This document shows, in pieces, positions 46,328 through 55,365 of a DNA stretch of 64,000 bases. How positions within the stretch are numbered: the first letter of the stretch is position 1; the number at the start of each line of letters is the position of its first letter. The notes under the pieces were generated by a model, which was not told where the DNA came from, searched no databases, and saw only the letters and a list, made by a program, of their open reading frames with translations. A program made the translations under genes and the position numbers. Source of the stretch: Ammoniphilus oxalaticus (GTDB lineage: Bacteria > Bacillota > Bacilli > Aneurinibacillales > RAOX-1); NCBI RefSeq assembly GCF_003609605.1, contig NZ_MCHY01000006.1:124001-188000 (forward strand), written 5' to 3'.

Positions 46328-47142
46328 TGATCTCGCTTTTATCGGGCTTTCTTTTTAGCTTTTTGATCGCCGCTTTTGCCTATCAGAAACGGTCGTTGTC
46401 AAAAAGTGGAGCGGTTGCGGCCATCGTTGTCGGGACGAATGTGTACGCGTTCGGTTCACTCTTTTGGTATGGGTTGCTGCTTACTTTTTTTATCAGTTCG
46501 AGCGCCCTTTCTAGGTTAAAGAAACAGAAGAAAGATGTTGTAGCTAAAGATCTTTTTGAGAAGACCGGACAGCGTGATGTGATGCAGGTGCTTGCAAATG
46601 GCGGGTTAGGGACATTGTTTGTGTGGTTTGCCGCGGCGTCCATGGATACGTTACCATGGATGGTCGCTTACGTTGGTGTGATCGCGGCGGTCAATGCGGA
46701 TACATGGGGCACAGAGTTAGGCGTGTTATCGCGCGGGAAGCCTCGGCATATTCTTACGGGACGTCTGGTCGAAAAAGGGACCTCAGGGGGGATCAGTGTT
46801 TGGGGCACGCTCGGAACCGCGTTGGGGGGACTTTGGATTGGTCTGTTTGCCTCGTTGTTTCAGTTGATCTTAGCAGAAAATGGATGGCAACTCTTTTGGC
46901 TATGGATTGGACTCCTGAGCGGTTTGCTTGGGGCGCTGATCGATAGTGTTCTCGGAGCAACGGTCCAATTGATGTATGGCTGTTCAATTTGCGGCGGGGA
47001 AACCGAAAGGTGCGAGCATTGTGGAGCGAAGACGCGGCGAATTAGAGGAGTCGGCGGATGTAACAATGATGCGGTTAACTTGCTCAGCTCAGCGGCGGGC
47101 GGATTGATCGCTTGGTTGTGTTGGCGCGTGATTGGGTTTTAA
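46324..47142 (+). CDS. DUF92/TMEM19 family membrane protein
   Basis: A 272-residue integral membrane protein with about seven segments. Family motifs VNADTWGTELG (near residue 121) and GTSGGIS (near 155) are clear; relatives include plant VTE6 phytyl-phosphate kinase, so a CTP-dependent lipid-phosphate kinase role is possible but unproved. A cytoplasmic CSICGGETERCEHCG zinc-ribbon-like cluster lies near residue 219. Overlaps the rhodanese gene by four bases. Confidence 0.82.
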   Translation: MMISLLSGFLFSFLIAAFAYQKRSLSKSGAVAAIVVGTNVYAFGSLFWYGLLLTFFISSSALSRLKKQKKDVVAKDLFEKTGQRDVMQVLANGGLGTLFVWFAAASMDTLPWMVAYVGVIAAVNADTWGTELGVLSRGKPRHILTGRLVEKGTSGGISVWGTLGTALGGLWIGLFASLFQLILAENGWQLFWLWIGLLSGLLGALIDSVLGATVQLMYGCSICGGETERCEHCGAKTRRIRGVGGCNNDAVNLLSSAAGGLIAWLCWRVIGF

Positions 47143-47165
47143 AGCGGGGGAACCTGAAGCATAAG

Positions 47166-47191
47166 AAAAAGGACCCATTCGGGTCCTTTGT
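47166..47191. terminator. Bidirectional terminator
   Basis: AAAGGACCC-ATTC-GGGTCCTTT between converging DUF92 and ferredoxin genes. Confidence 0.85.
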
Positions 47192-47209
47192 ATTTGTATA
47201 TTTTAAAGA

Positions 47210-47754
<545 letters not shown>

Positions 47755-49407
47755 ATGGAATTTAATCTGAACAATCCTTTAATTGCCCAAAGTGATCGCA
47801 CGATTTTGTTGGAAGCGACGCATCCTCTTTTTGAGGAGGCGCGTAACGCCATCTCCCCCTTTACAGAGTTGATCAAAAGCCCGGAATATATTCATACATA
47901 TCGAATCACGCCGTTAAGTTTGTGGAATGCGGCAGCAGCTGGTCTCAATGCGGAACAAATTTGCGCGATTTTGCAACAATATGCAAAGTATGGCGCGCCA
48001 GAAGCATTATTAAGCGCAATTCGGGATTATACAGCGCGTTATGGATTATTGCGGATTGAACAACGAGGGGACAAGCTTTTTTTGACATGTAAGGATCGGC
48101 TGCTTTTAACAGAAGTATTGCAATACCGCGACTTGCGATCTTTTTTTGGAGAGGAGCGGACAGAACATCAAGTAGAAGTCATGCCGTTTGCTCGTGGTGT
48201 CATCAAACAGGAATTGATCCGGCTCGGCTATCCGACCCAGGACATTGCGGGTTATGTGGAAGGTACTCGATTACCGATCGCGCTCAAAGCGGAATTGCGA
48301 GATTACCAGGAGCAGGCGGTTGAATCGTATTATGTTGGCGGATCTGTGTTTGGAGGCAATGGGGTACTCGTGTTGCCGTGCGGCGCGGGAAAAACAGTAA
48401 TCGGCATTGCCGCCATGGCGAAAATTGGGATGGAGACGCTCGTGCTGACGACGAACGTTACATCAGTTCGACAATGGATTCGCGAGATTTTAGACAAGAC
48501 GGATTTGAGCGAAGAGCAAGTTGGCGAATATAGTTCAGATTATAAACAGGTTAAGCCGATTACCGTAACGACATATCAAATGCTAACGCATCGGGCGAGC
48601 AAGGACAAAGGTTTTGCCCATATGGAATTGTTTAATGAGCGAAATTGGGGGTTCATCGTCTATGATGAAGTTCACACGTTACCCGCTCCCATTTTTCGAT
48701 TGGCTGCGGATATTCAAGCGAAACGGCGGCTGGGGTTGACCGCTACACTTGTGCGTGAAGACGGTCGCGAAGAAGATGTGTTCACGCTCGTTGGGCCAAA
48801 AAGGTTTGATATGCCGTGGAAGGAATTAGAGCAGCAGGGATGGCTGGCGACGGCCAGTTGCGCTGAAATTCGGATTCGGTTGCCGTTCGCCTTACGGGAA
48901 AAGTATGTGTATGCCGAGTCAAGACGTAAAAATCGGATTGCCGCGGAAAACCCGCTAAAAGAAACGGTCGTTAAACAATTGTTGGAACGGCATGCGGATG
49001 AGCAAGTGCTCATTATTGGACAATATGTAGATCAATTGGAACAATTAGGGGAAGCGACGGGGGCGCCAGTCATAACAGGCAAGACGCCCCACACGGAACG
49101 CGAGCGGCTATACCAGCAGTTTCGGGAGCGGCGGTTCTCTTGTTTAATCGTTTCTAAAGTGGCTAATTTTGCGGTGGATTTGCCTGACGCGAGCGTTGCC
49201 ATTCAAGTGTCCGGCGCTTTTGGTTCGAGACAAGAGGAAGCTCAACGCTTAGGCCGCGTGCTGCGCCCAAAACAGGGAAATAACCGTTCCTATTTCTACA
49301 CCATCGTTTCAAAAGGAACGAAAGAGGAAGACTGGGCTCAAAAGCGACAGCTTTTTTTAATCGAACAAGGATATAACTATGAGATTGATGAACCAACGAT
49401 GGATTGA
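47755..49407 (+). CDS. XPB/Rad25-type DNA repair helicase
   Basis: A 550-residue superfamily 2 helicase. The N-terminal 170 residues are the XPB-specific helicase_C_3-like domain. Helicase motifs follow: Walker A LPCGAGKTVIG, DEVH box YDEVHTLP, motif III GLTATLVREDG, and motif VI QRLGRVLRPK. Bacterial XPB proteins unwind DNA 3'-5' and act in repair, often with a Bax1-type nuclease; no such partner is next to it here. B. subtilis lacks an equivalent at this place. It is monocistronic and ends in a strong terminator. Confidence 0.87.
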   Translation: MEFNLNNPLIAQSDRTILLEATHPLFEEARNAISPFTELIKSPEYIHTYRITPLSLWNAAAAGLNAEQICAILQQYAKYGAPEALLSAIRDYTARYGLLRIEQRGDKLFLTCKDRLLLTEVLQYRDLRSFFGEERTEHQVEVMPFARGVIKQELIRLGYPTQDIAGYVEGTRLPIALKAELRDYQEQAVESYYVGGSVFGGNGVLVLPCGAGKTVIGIAAMAKIGMETLVLTTNVTSVRQWIREILDKTDLSEEQVGEYSSDYKQVKPITVTTYQMLTHRASKDKGFAHMELFNERNWGFIVYDEVHTLPAPIFRLAADIQAKRRLGLTATLVREDGREEDVFTLVGPKRFDMPWKELEQQGWLATASCAEIRIRLPFALREKYVYAESRRKNRIAAENPLKETVVKQLLERHADEQVLIIGQYVDQLEQLGEATGAPVITGKTPHTERERLYQQFRERRFSCLIVSKVANFAVDLPDASVAIQVSGAFGSRQEEAQRLGRVLRPKQGNNRSYFYTIVSKGTKEEDWAQKRQLFLIEQGYNYEIDEPTMD

Positions 49408-49446
49408 GGACTGTTTCAGCAAGGGACTGAAACAGTCCTTTTTTTG
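49408..49446 (+). terminator. Terminator of the XPB-type helicase gene
   Basis: GGACTGTTTCAG pairs perfectly with CTGAAACAGTCC, followed by seven Ts. Confidence 0.94.
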
Positions 49447-49538
49447 AGTGGAGAAAAAAGCGTACCTTTTTAGGATGAATGGAATAATGTGGTACATATG
49501 CCTAACAGGTTAAATGTATAAAAAGGGAGATGCGCGTG

Positions 49539-50831
49539 ATGCAGATTCATGTGGTGCGAACGGGACAGTCGCTATACACAATCGCTCAAACCTACCAGAC
49601 GACGGTTGCGGCGATTGCTACGGCAAATCAACTAGATCCAACTCAGACGCTCGTTGTCGGGCAGGCGTTGGTCATTCCAACTCCTGCTGGAGGGTATTAC
49701 ATTGTTCAACCCGGCGATAGTTTGTTTTTGATTGGGCGGCGTTTTGGAATTCATCCGCGACAGTTGGCAATAGCGAATCAGATCGCTTTGACGGCTTCGC
49801 TGGCGGTCGGTCAACGGCTCTTGATTCCGAAGCGTCCAAAACGTTCGATCGAAGTCAATGCGTATGTGGAACCGCGTGGAATGGCGGTTTCGGAAGGGTT
49901 GCAAAATAGCGCCAGCGAAGCGGCGCCTCATTTAACTTATTTGGCTCCGTTTAGTTTTCAGATCCGTCGCGATGGGAGTCTTCAAGCCCCGCCGCTTGAC
50001 AACCTCCGACAGATTGCGGAAGAGCAAAACGTTACTTTGATGATGGTGATCACAAATCAAGAAAATGACCAATTTAGCCCTGAATTGGCTCATCTTGTTT
50101 TAACGAATCAGCAAGTTCAGGATCGTCTTTTGAATACGATTACGGAGACGGCTCGGCGGCTCGGGTTCCGCGATATTCATTTTGATATCGAACGATTATA
50201 TGAATACGATCGAGAATCGTATAATCAATTTTTACGACGCGCTGCCGACTTGTTTCATAGACAAGGTTGGTTGATTTCGACGGCGTTGGCGCCGAAAACG
50301 AGCGCGGGGCAAACGGGAGAATGGTATACGGCTCACGATTACGCGGCGCATGGTCGAATTGTCGACTTTTCGATCATCATGACCTATGAGTGGGGGTGGA
50401 GCGGCGGTCCGCCGATGCCTGTTTCGCCAATCGGCCCGGTTGAGCAAGTGCTGCGCTATGCGTTGAGCGAGATGCCCGCCAATAAAGTCATGATGGGTCA
50501 AAATTTGTACGGTTATGACTGGACGCTGCCTTATCAGCCAGGTGGAGCGTTTGCTCGCGCGCTCAGCCCGCAAGCGGCCATTCGTTTGGCTCGCGAGCAA
50601 CAGGCGGCGATTGAATATGACGAGCAGGCGCAAGCGCCCCATTTTACTTATTATGATGAGGAAAGCAAACAACACCAAGTTTGGTTTGAAGACGCGCGGT
50701 CGATCCAGGCAAAATTTGATCTCGTGAAGCGGTTAGGCTTGCGAGGGATTAGTTATTGGAAATTAGGCTTGTCGTTCCCGCAAAACTGGCTTTTGCTGGA
50801 GGATAATTTTACGATTGCCAAACGGTCATAA
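49539..50831 (+). CDS. LysM-LysM-GH18 glycosidase (SleL/YaaH-like)
   Basis: A 430-residue protein with two LysM domains (about residues 1-46 and 50-96) that bind peptidoglycan and a GH18 hydrolase domain (about 105-425). The GH18 acid is in the DIHFDIERL strand. Spore N-acetylglucosaminidase SleL, which breaks down cortex fragments at germination, has this layout and no signal peptide, as here. The start is taken as the ATG at 49539, spaced from AAGGGAG; an ATG at 49530 overlaps it. Role in germination is inferred from architecture. Confidence 0.85.
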   Translation: MQIHVVRTGQSLYTIAQTYQTTVAAIATANQLDPTQTLVVGQALVIPTPAGGYYIVQPGDSLFLIGRRFGIHPRQLAIANQIALTASLAVGQRLLIPKRPKRSIEVNAYVEPRGMAVSEGLQNSASEAAPHLTYLAPFSFQIRRDGSLQAPPLDNLRQIAEEQNVTLMMVITNQENDQFSPELAHLVLTNQQVQDRLLNTITETARRLGFRDIHFDIERLYEYDRESYNQFLRRAADLFHRQGWLISTALAPKTSAGQTGEWYTAHDYAAHGRIVDFSIIMTYEWGWSGGPPMPVSPIGPVEQVLRYALSEMPANKVMMGQNLYGYDWTLPYQPGGAFARALSPQAAIRLAREQQAAIEYDEQAQAPHFTYYDEESKQHQVWFEDARSIQAKFDLVKRLGLRGISYWKLGLSFPQNWLLLEDNFTIAKRS

Positions 50832-50854
50832 TTTTAAGCCGACGGCTGGCATAA

Positions 50855-50891
50855 CCCCCTTCGTTAAGTCATAAATACTCAATGAAGGGGG
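50855..50891 (+). promoter_or_regulatory. Hairpin covering a ribosome site
   Basis: CCCCCTTC (50855-50862) pairs with GAAGGGGG (50884-50891), 21-nt loop. The right arm is the ribosome site of the TTG-started gene that follows. No T-run, so translational control is as likely as termination. Confidence 0.5.
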
Positions 50892-50899
50892 AGGAAAGC

Positions 50900-51331
50900 T
50901 TGTTTTTAATCGATCTCATTACGCTCGTATTCGCTTGGGGCTTGTTTATTTTGTCGGGCAAATTTTTTCCTACATTAAATCATTCCTTATCCGCAATGAG
51001 TGACTGGGCCACATTTATATTTTTCAAACCGTTGCATCTGCTGTTGTCTTTGTTTTGTTTTCTATCGGCGCTGGTGTTGATTCGGATGGTGACGCTCAAA
51101 TATGGAAAACAGTTGTTTGGCGCCGTCGGTGTAGCGCGTAAGTCGCAACGGATATTTGGGTTGACCCACTTACTATTAGGGTTGTGGATCCTCAGTCTCA
51201 TCGTGTTAAGCTATCCGTTAGCGGCGGGGCTGCTTGGTGGGGGAATGGCAATTTATGATGTAAGTCGTTATTTATTCTCGGCGCGCAGAAAAAAGCGGTT
51301 AAAAATGGCGTTGCGTGAACTTCAAGAGTAA
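50900..51331 (+). CDS. Membrane protein of unknown function, 143 aa
   Basis: Not recognised. Three hydrophobic segments (about residues 3-20, 45-65 and 90-115) and a basic tail (RRKKRLKMALR) indicate an inner-membrane protein with a cytoplasmic C terminus. The TTG at 50900 has GGGGGAGG at good distance; an ATG 18 bp earlier has its ribosome site inside the hairpin loop. It follows the LysM-GH18 gene by 68 bp and is probably co-transcribed or read from the same unit. Confidence 0.65.
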   Translation: MFLIDLITLVFAWGLFILSGKFFPTLNHSLSAMSDWATFIFFKPLHLLLSLFCFLSALVLIRMVTLKYGKQLFGAVGVARKSQRIFGLTHLLLGLWILSLIVLSYPLAAGLLGGGMAIYDVSRYLFSARRKKRLKMALRELQE

Positions 51332-51387
51332 CACGGCGGGGCTTGGTGGCGGAGAGCCGATTATTCGTGTGAATTGACGAACCTTCG

Positions 51388-51410
51388 TAATTGTCAAAAG
51401 TTCACTTATA
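51388..51410 (+). repeat. 23-bp element, copy 1
   Basis: Centred on TTGTCAAAAGTTCACTTA; 20 of 23 positions agree with the inverted copy at 61989-62011. Confidence 0.6.
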
Positions 51411-51438
51411 ACGAGGATGTTCCAGCGAAATCAGACTA

Positions 51439-51461
51439 TAGTTGTCGAAACTCCACTTAAA
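51439..51461 (+). repeat. 23-bp element, copy 2
   Basis: Centred on GTTGTCGAAACTCCACTTA; 21 of 23 positions agree with the inverted copy at 61989-62011. Confidence 0.7.
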
Positions 51462-51528
51462 GGTAATGTGATTGCAAGGGGTCCCACCGTGAAAACGCGC
51501 GCGGATTGGCGTCGAATATAAAATATGT

Positions 51529-51552
51529 AAAAGCAGGCGGACGCCTGCTTTT
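51529..51552. terminator. Bidirectional terminator at the edge of array 1
   Basis: AAAAGCAGGCG and CGCCTGCTTTT form an 11-bp perfect stem with T-rich flanks on both strands. On the minus strand it ends the transcript that runs from the deacetylase gene through array 1. Confidence 0.85.
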
Positions 51553-51580
51553 GTTCTTTTTAAAACCTTTTCAGCGACAC

Positions 51581-51878
51581 TGTAAAGGTCTCTACTCCCG
51601 TTAGAGCGAGCTATATCGTTTCTGTTTCGCTGCAAGGGTCTCAACTCCCGCTAGAGTAAATGACCGTATCCATAATGGGCCCGCTTTGCGCTGTAAAGGT
51701 CTCAACTCCCGTTAGAGCGCGTTTTATCGTTTCTGTTTCGCTGCAAGGGCCTCAACTCCCGTTAGAGTAAATGACCGTATCCATAATGGGCCCGCTTTGC
51801 GCTGTAAAGGTCTCTACTCCCGTTAGAGCGCGTTTTATCGTTTCTGTTTCGCTGCAAGGGCTTCAACTCCCGTTAGAA
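51581..51878. repeat. Tandem hairpin array 1 (111-bp period, six cores)
   Basis: Six copies of a 26-bp core begin at 51581, 51631, 51692, 51742, 51803 and 51853, with spacings 50, 61, 50, 61, 50. The plus-strand core reads like TGTAAAGGTCTCAACTCCCG followed by TTAGAG. Inside it CTCAAC and GTT(A)GAG pair around TCCC; on the minus strand the loop is GGGA. Changes in the arms are compensated: the last core has TTC/GAA for CTC/GAG, one has a G-T pair, and two re-register to CTCT/AGAG. Spacers alternate between two sequences. The array lies 155 bp past the deacetylase stop, on the same transcript by position, and ends at a terminator. The rest of 51332-52032 holds two 23-bp elements and no gene. 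Confidence 0.85.
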
Positions 51879-52032
51879 TCCGACATTTGGGTGGCTGGTC
51901 GCCGAACCTGTCGGATCTCAAAACACCGTCGTTTCCGCACTAGATCCACTCTCGCGTCCCTCGCTTATAACCCGCTGTATATCGCGGGCTGATTTCCGCT
52001 CATCGCCTTCGGCTCCCAAATGCTTAGCCTCT

Positions 52033-52863
52033 TCAACTCTCTGCTAGAGACGGCTCTAGCTCGGTCGGCAACATAAAGCGATAGCCCATTTCGCGCAACT
52101 GGGCGAGAATGGTGTCTAGCGCTTCCACTTGAATGGGCAGATCGTGCATCAAAATGTTGGCGCCAGGGTGAATGGTCGAGACAACCTGCTCCACAACTTG
52201 CTCCGCCTCTTTTAGCTCCCAGTCAAGAGAACCAACGGACCAGTTCATCGTCTGCATACCTGCTTCTTTCATATATAGCTTTTGAACATCCGTATCCGCG
52301 CCAAAGGGGGGACGAAAAAAGCGAACAGGCTCGCCGGTAATCTCTTCAAGCAGTTGATTCATCGACGCGATTTCCCGTTTTTGCTCCTCCGCGCTTAGTT
52401 GTCGTAAGTTGGCGTGTGACCAGGTGTGGTTACCAATCAAGTGCCCGCGTTGATGAATTTCTTTGACAAGGGTCCGAAAACGGTCCGCTTTGGCGGGATC
52501 TGGTTGATCGATTGAGACGCCGTAATTAAAGCCGCTAACAAACCAGAGTGACTTCGCTTCATACTTGTCCAAAATGTCAAGAATTTCAGTGGTGACGATC
52601 CCTTTGGGTCCATCATCAAACGTAAGCAAAGCGATTTTTTCTGCTTCACCAACCTTCTCCGAATCATTTACCGCATGAATTTTAAACAATCCTGAATCTA
52701 CATAATAGGCTGTTTGTTTTTGTTCAACGTTGGGCTGAGGATTGACGTTGTTTTCCGACGATTCAACAGTGGCTTGCGGCGCTTCTGAATTTACCGCGGT
52801 ACAAGCGACGGTTACTATCATGAACCAGAAACAGAAAATGAGAGCGAGTCCTTTTTGACGCAT
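52033..52863 (-). CDS. Polysaccharide deacetylase lipoprotein (NodB/CE4 family)
   Basis: A 276-residue exported enzyme. A signal peptide ends near a lipobox-like TVAC (Cys21), so it is probably lipid-anchored. After a low-complexity linker (to about residue 60) the NodB domain shows LTFDDGPKG (metal aspartate and base), GNHTWSHANL (two metal histidines) and RFFRPPFGA. It removes N-acetyl groups from peptidoglycan or another amino-sugar polymer. AAGGAG precedes the ATG. Its 3' UTR contains repeat array 1. The family call is firm; substrate is not. Confidence 0.9.
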   Translation of the reverse strand: MRQKGLALIFCFWFMIVTVACTAVNSEAPQATVESSENNVNPQPNVEQKQTAYYVDSGLFKIHAVNDSEKVGEAEKIALLTFDDGPKGIVTTEILDILDKYEAKSLWFVSGFNYGVSIDQPDPAKADRFRTLVKEIHQRGHLIGNHTWSHANLRQLSAEEQKREIASMNQLLEEITGEPVRFFRPPFGADTDVQKLYMKEAGMQTMNWSVGSLDWELKEAEQVVEQVVSTIHPGANILMHDLPIQVEALDTILAQLREMGYRFMLPTELEPSLAES

Positions 52864-53030
52864 GTATGATCAGGCTCCTTTTTTAAGATTGTCCTCTTTT
52901 GGTCCTACCTTCAGCATAAGCGCCAGCCCATCGTTTTAGAACGAAAGGCAAAAGGAGGTTCAGTTGACCCGAGTTGGCGCATAGAATATAGTGTTTAGCA
53001 GGTGGGAATACAGCTCAGAAACAATATAGG

Positions 53031-53060
53031 TTGTTCTATGAAGCTGGGACATGGTATCAT
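53031..53060 (+). promoter_or_regulatory. Promoter of mecA
   Basis: TTGTTC (53031-53036) and TATCAT (53055-53060), 18-bp spacer. Confidence 0.45.
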
Positions 53061-53150
53061 AGTGACAATTATAGATTTCAATCCAGAACATAAAAAAGCT
53101 ATATTTCATAACCTATAGTACTACCGGATTGGCAAGGGGAGGGTCGGAAA

Positions 53151-53750
53151 ATGCGTGTTGAGCGCCTTGGTCAGGACAAAATAAGGATTTTCTTAACATT
53201 TGATGATTTACACGAAAGAGGCATAGAAAAAGAGGACATCTGGCGTGACATCCCAAAGGTCCATGATTTGTTCAACGACATGATGGAGCATGCCTATGAG
53301 GAATTAGGATTTGAGGTCATCGGGCCTGTAGCCGTTGAAGTGTTCGCTTTGCCAGCGCAAGGGATGGTAGTGATTGTAACAAGAGGAAGAAGCCAAACAT
53401 CCTTTATGGATGATAACGAATATGATGACGACATTTATGAAATGGAGGTTACATTGGAAGAAAGTGATGACGTAATTTACTACTTCCAAGATTTCGAATA
53501 CTTAATAGATGCTTGTCATCGAGTCCGCGAGGTGTTAACAGAAGGCGGAAAGATTTACGGATACAATGAACGTTATTATTTAGTTCTAGATGAGCTGGAT
53601 CTTGAGAATCAATCTCTGTACAATACAGTGATCGCTCTATTATCGGAATATGGCGAGGCTTCTACGGTTACAAAATATGTACTGGCGGAGTACGGCAAGC
53701 TGGTGATTGGCGAGAATGCGGTTGAACAATTATGTGAGCATTTCGAGTAA
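53151..53750 (+). CDS. mecA: ClpC adaptor protein MecA/YpbH
   Basis: A 199-residue adaptor that delivers substrates such as ComK to ClpCP. The N-terminal 80 residues bind targets (LTFDDLHERGIEKEDIW is the family start), a short acidic linker follows (DDNEYDDD), and the C-terminal domain (about 105-199) binds ClpC. The position before asparaginase and ypeB matches ypbH of B. subtilis, so either paralogue name could apply. AAGGGGAGGG lies before the ATG; the gene is monocistronic. Confidence 0.9.
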   Translation: MRVERLGQDKIRIFLTFDDLHERGIEKEDIWRDIPKVHDLFNDMMEHAYEELGFEVIGPVAVEVFALPAQGMVVIVTRGRSQTSFMDDNEYDDDIYEMEVTLEESDDVIYYFQDFEYLIDACHRVREVLTEGGKIYGYNERYYLVLDELDLENQSLYNTVIALLSEYGEASTVTKYVLAEYGKLVIGENAVEQLCEHFE

Positions 53751-53771
53751 ACACCTATCATAGGATAGAAC

Positions 53772-53804
53772 AAAAGACGCGTATGTCACATACGCGTCTT
53801 TTGT
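53772..53804 (+). terminator. Terminator of mecA
   Basis: AAAAGACGCGTATG and CATACGCGTCTTTT form a perfect stem with a 3-nt loop. Confidence 0.93.
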
Positions 53805-53829
53805 TTACACTCCGAAAGGGGAGTTGCCT

Positions 53830-55362
53830 ATGGACCTTCAAAAAGACGATTTCGGCGCTAGCTTGCCGCGGCGTGTTTCGAGTGACGATTTAACGAAACT
53901 GTTGCAGTATTATCGCAAAGGCTTGACGAGAGAGGCAACAGACTATTTGCGGCGACGCGGCATAAAGGCCGAAACAGCTGAAAAATTTGAATTGGGCTTT
54001 GAACCTTTCCAAATTGGTTTTTATACGCCGCAAGGAAAGTTAGGCGGTTACTTTACAAATTGTCTTGTTTTTCCGGTTCGCGATGCGAATGGATTGCTCG
54101 TTGATTTAATTGGTCGCGGCATCAATGGCGCAAAACCAAAATACAAAGCGTTAGTCGGGCGCGGGGATGTTTTTTATAATGAACAAATCTTATCCCATTC
54201 CGAAGATGTTTTATTGTGTAAAAATGTGTTTGATGCGCTTTCTTTAGAACAGGTTGATTTACCGACGTTGAGTCTGTTAGATTCCACTTTTAAGGAAGCC
54301 CACGCGAAAAAGTTGGCGGATAAACGGGTGTTCATCTGTTATCCAAATGATGACAAGGGCCGCAGGGAAAGCAATCGGATCGCAGGGCTTTTGCAGGAAG
54401 TCGCTCGGGAAACGTATACCGTCTTTTTGCCTGAGGGATTTCGCGATATTAATCATTTTTTCGTCCAGGTAAAAAATCCGCCCGAAGCGTTTCGAAAACT
54501 ACTCAAAGACATTGTTGACGAATCACTGAAAACGCCTGTTTCCGCAGATGCTCGCAATCTCGTCGTTTTTTTGGAAGAATTTCAAAAACGGCATCACGGT
54601 GAATCGCCCGGCATTTCGACTGGATTTAGCGAGTTAGATGAAAAGTTGGTCGGGGGGTTGCGGACTGGCCTCTATTTATTTACCGGAGAAGGTTCGATTG
54701 GCAAATCGATGTTGCTGCGCCAGATGGCCGACTACATTGCCGCCGAGGATACCCCTGTCGTGTATGTGTCATGGGATATGACAGGGTTTGAGTTGTGGGC
54801 CCGCAGCATCGCCCGCTTGCTTGGGGTGGCGCCCAAGCAAGTGATTGCGGGGCAAGTCCCGTTGGAACAGGTCAATCAAGCCAATCAAAATTACGCGAAA
54901 CTAGCGAAAAATATGTGGACGTTTGAAGGCGGCGTCGATACAATGCTGCCCGAGGTAGAAGATTATATCGAGCGGATCAAGCAGACGATTGGGCGGGCGC
55001 CAATTGTATTTATTGATCATTTGTTGCGTATTCCCTACCGCGACAAAGAGGGGCGAATCGTCCAACAAAATTATGCGCTCGTGTCCTATGCGTTGCACCA
55101 ATGGTCACGCCAATGGGATACTCCGATCGTTGTCGCTGCTCCCGAACAGATTCATCGCCATCCGATGAGCGGTTCGGTGGAGGCTGCGGCGGATGTCATC
55201 TTAACGTTGCGACTAGCGACAGAGGAAGCAGACGAGAGGGAAGAAGAACGAAAAGAAAAGGTTTCGCTTTACTTGAAGAAAAATCGGAACGGCACGCTCG
55301 GCGCGTTGCATTTCGAGTTTGATAAACAAAAAGCGATCTTCCGAATTCTGTCATCCACTTAA
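53830..55362 (+). CDS. Primase-helicase fusion (DnaG-like/DnaB-like, Twinkle layout) with degenerate TOPRIM site
   Basis: A 510-residue protein. Residues 20-60 match the basal segment of DnaG (YYRKGLTREATDYLRRRGI). Residues 75-180 form a TOPRIM-like domain (FPVRDANG, GRGINGAKPKY), but the catalytic glutamate of the EGxxD motif is K131 in CKNVFDAL, and the DxD region reads YPNDDKGR. There is no N-terminal zinc ribbon. Residues 255-500 are a RecA/DnaB-type helicase with STGFSELDEKL, Walker A GEGSIGKS (287-294) and a Walker B-like FIDH. The helicase half should hydrolyse ATP; primer synthesis is doubtful. It stands alone between mecA and ansA with no phage genes. AAAGGGGAG precedes the ATG at 53830. 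Confidence 0.8.
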   Translation: MDLQKDDFGASLPRRVSSDDLTKLLQYYRKGLTREATDYLRRRGIKAETAEKFELGFEPFQIGFYTPQGKLGGYFTNCLVFPVRDANGLLVDLIGRGINGAKPKYKALVGRGDVFYNEQILSHSEDVLLCKNVFDALSLEQVDLPTLSLLDSTFKEAHAKKLADKRVFICYPNDDKGRRESNRIAGLLQEVARETYTVFLPEGFRDINHFFVQVKNPPEAFRKLLKDIVDESLKTPVSADARNLVVFLEEFQKRHHGESPGISTGFSELDEKLVGGLRTGLYLFTGEGSIGKSMLLRQMADYIAAEDTPVVYVSWDMTGFELWARSIARLLGVAPKQVIAGQVPLEQVNQANQNYAKLAKNMWTFEGGVDTMLPEVEDYIERIKQTIGRAPIVFIDHLLRIPYRDKEGRIVQQNYALVSYALHQWSRQWDTPIVVAAPEQIHRHPMSGSVEAAADVILTLRLATEEADEREEERKEKVSLYLKKNRNGTLGALHFEFDKQKAIFRILSST

Positions 55363-55365
55363 AAA

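Noticed and set aside
51581-51878. CRISPR array
   Set aside because: Cores are spaced 50/61 bp and the two spacers simply alternate as duplicates, repeats vary in sequence, and no cas genes are present.
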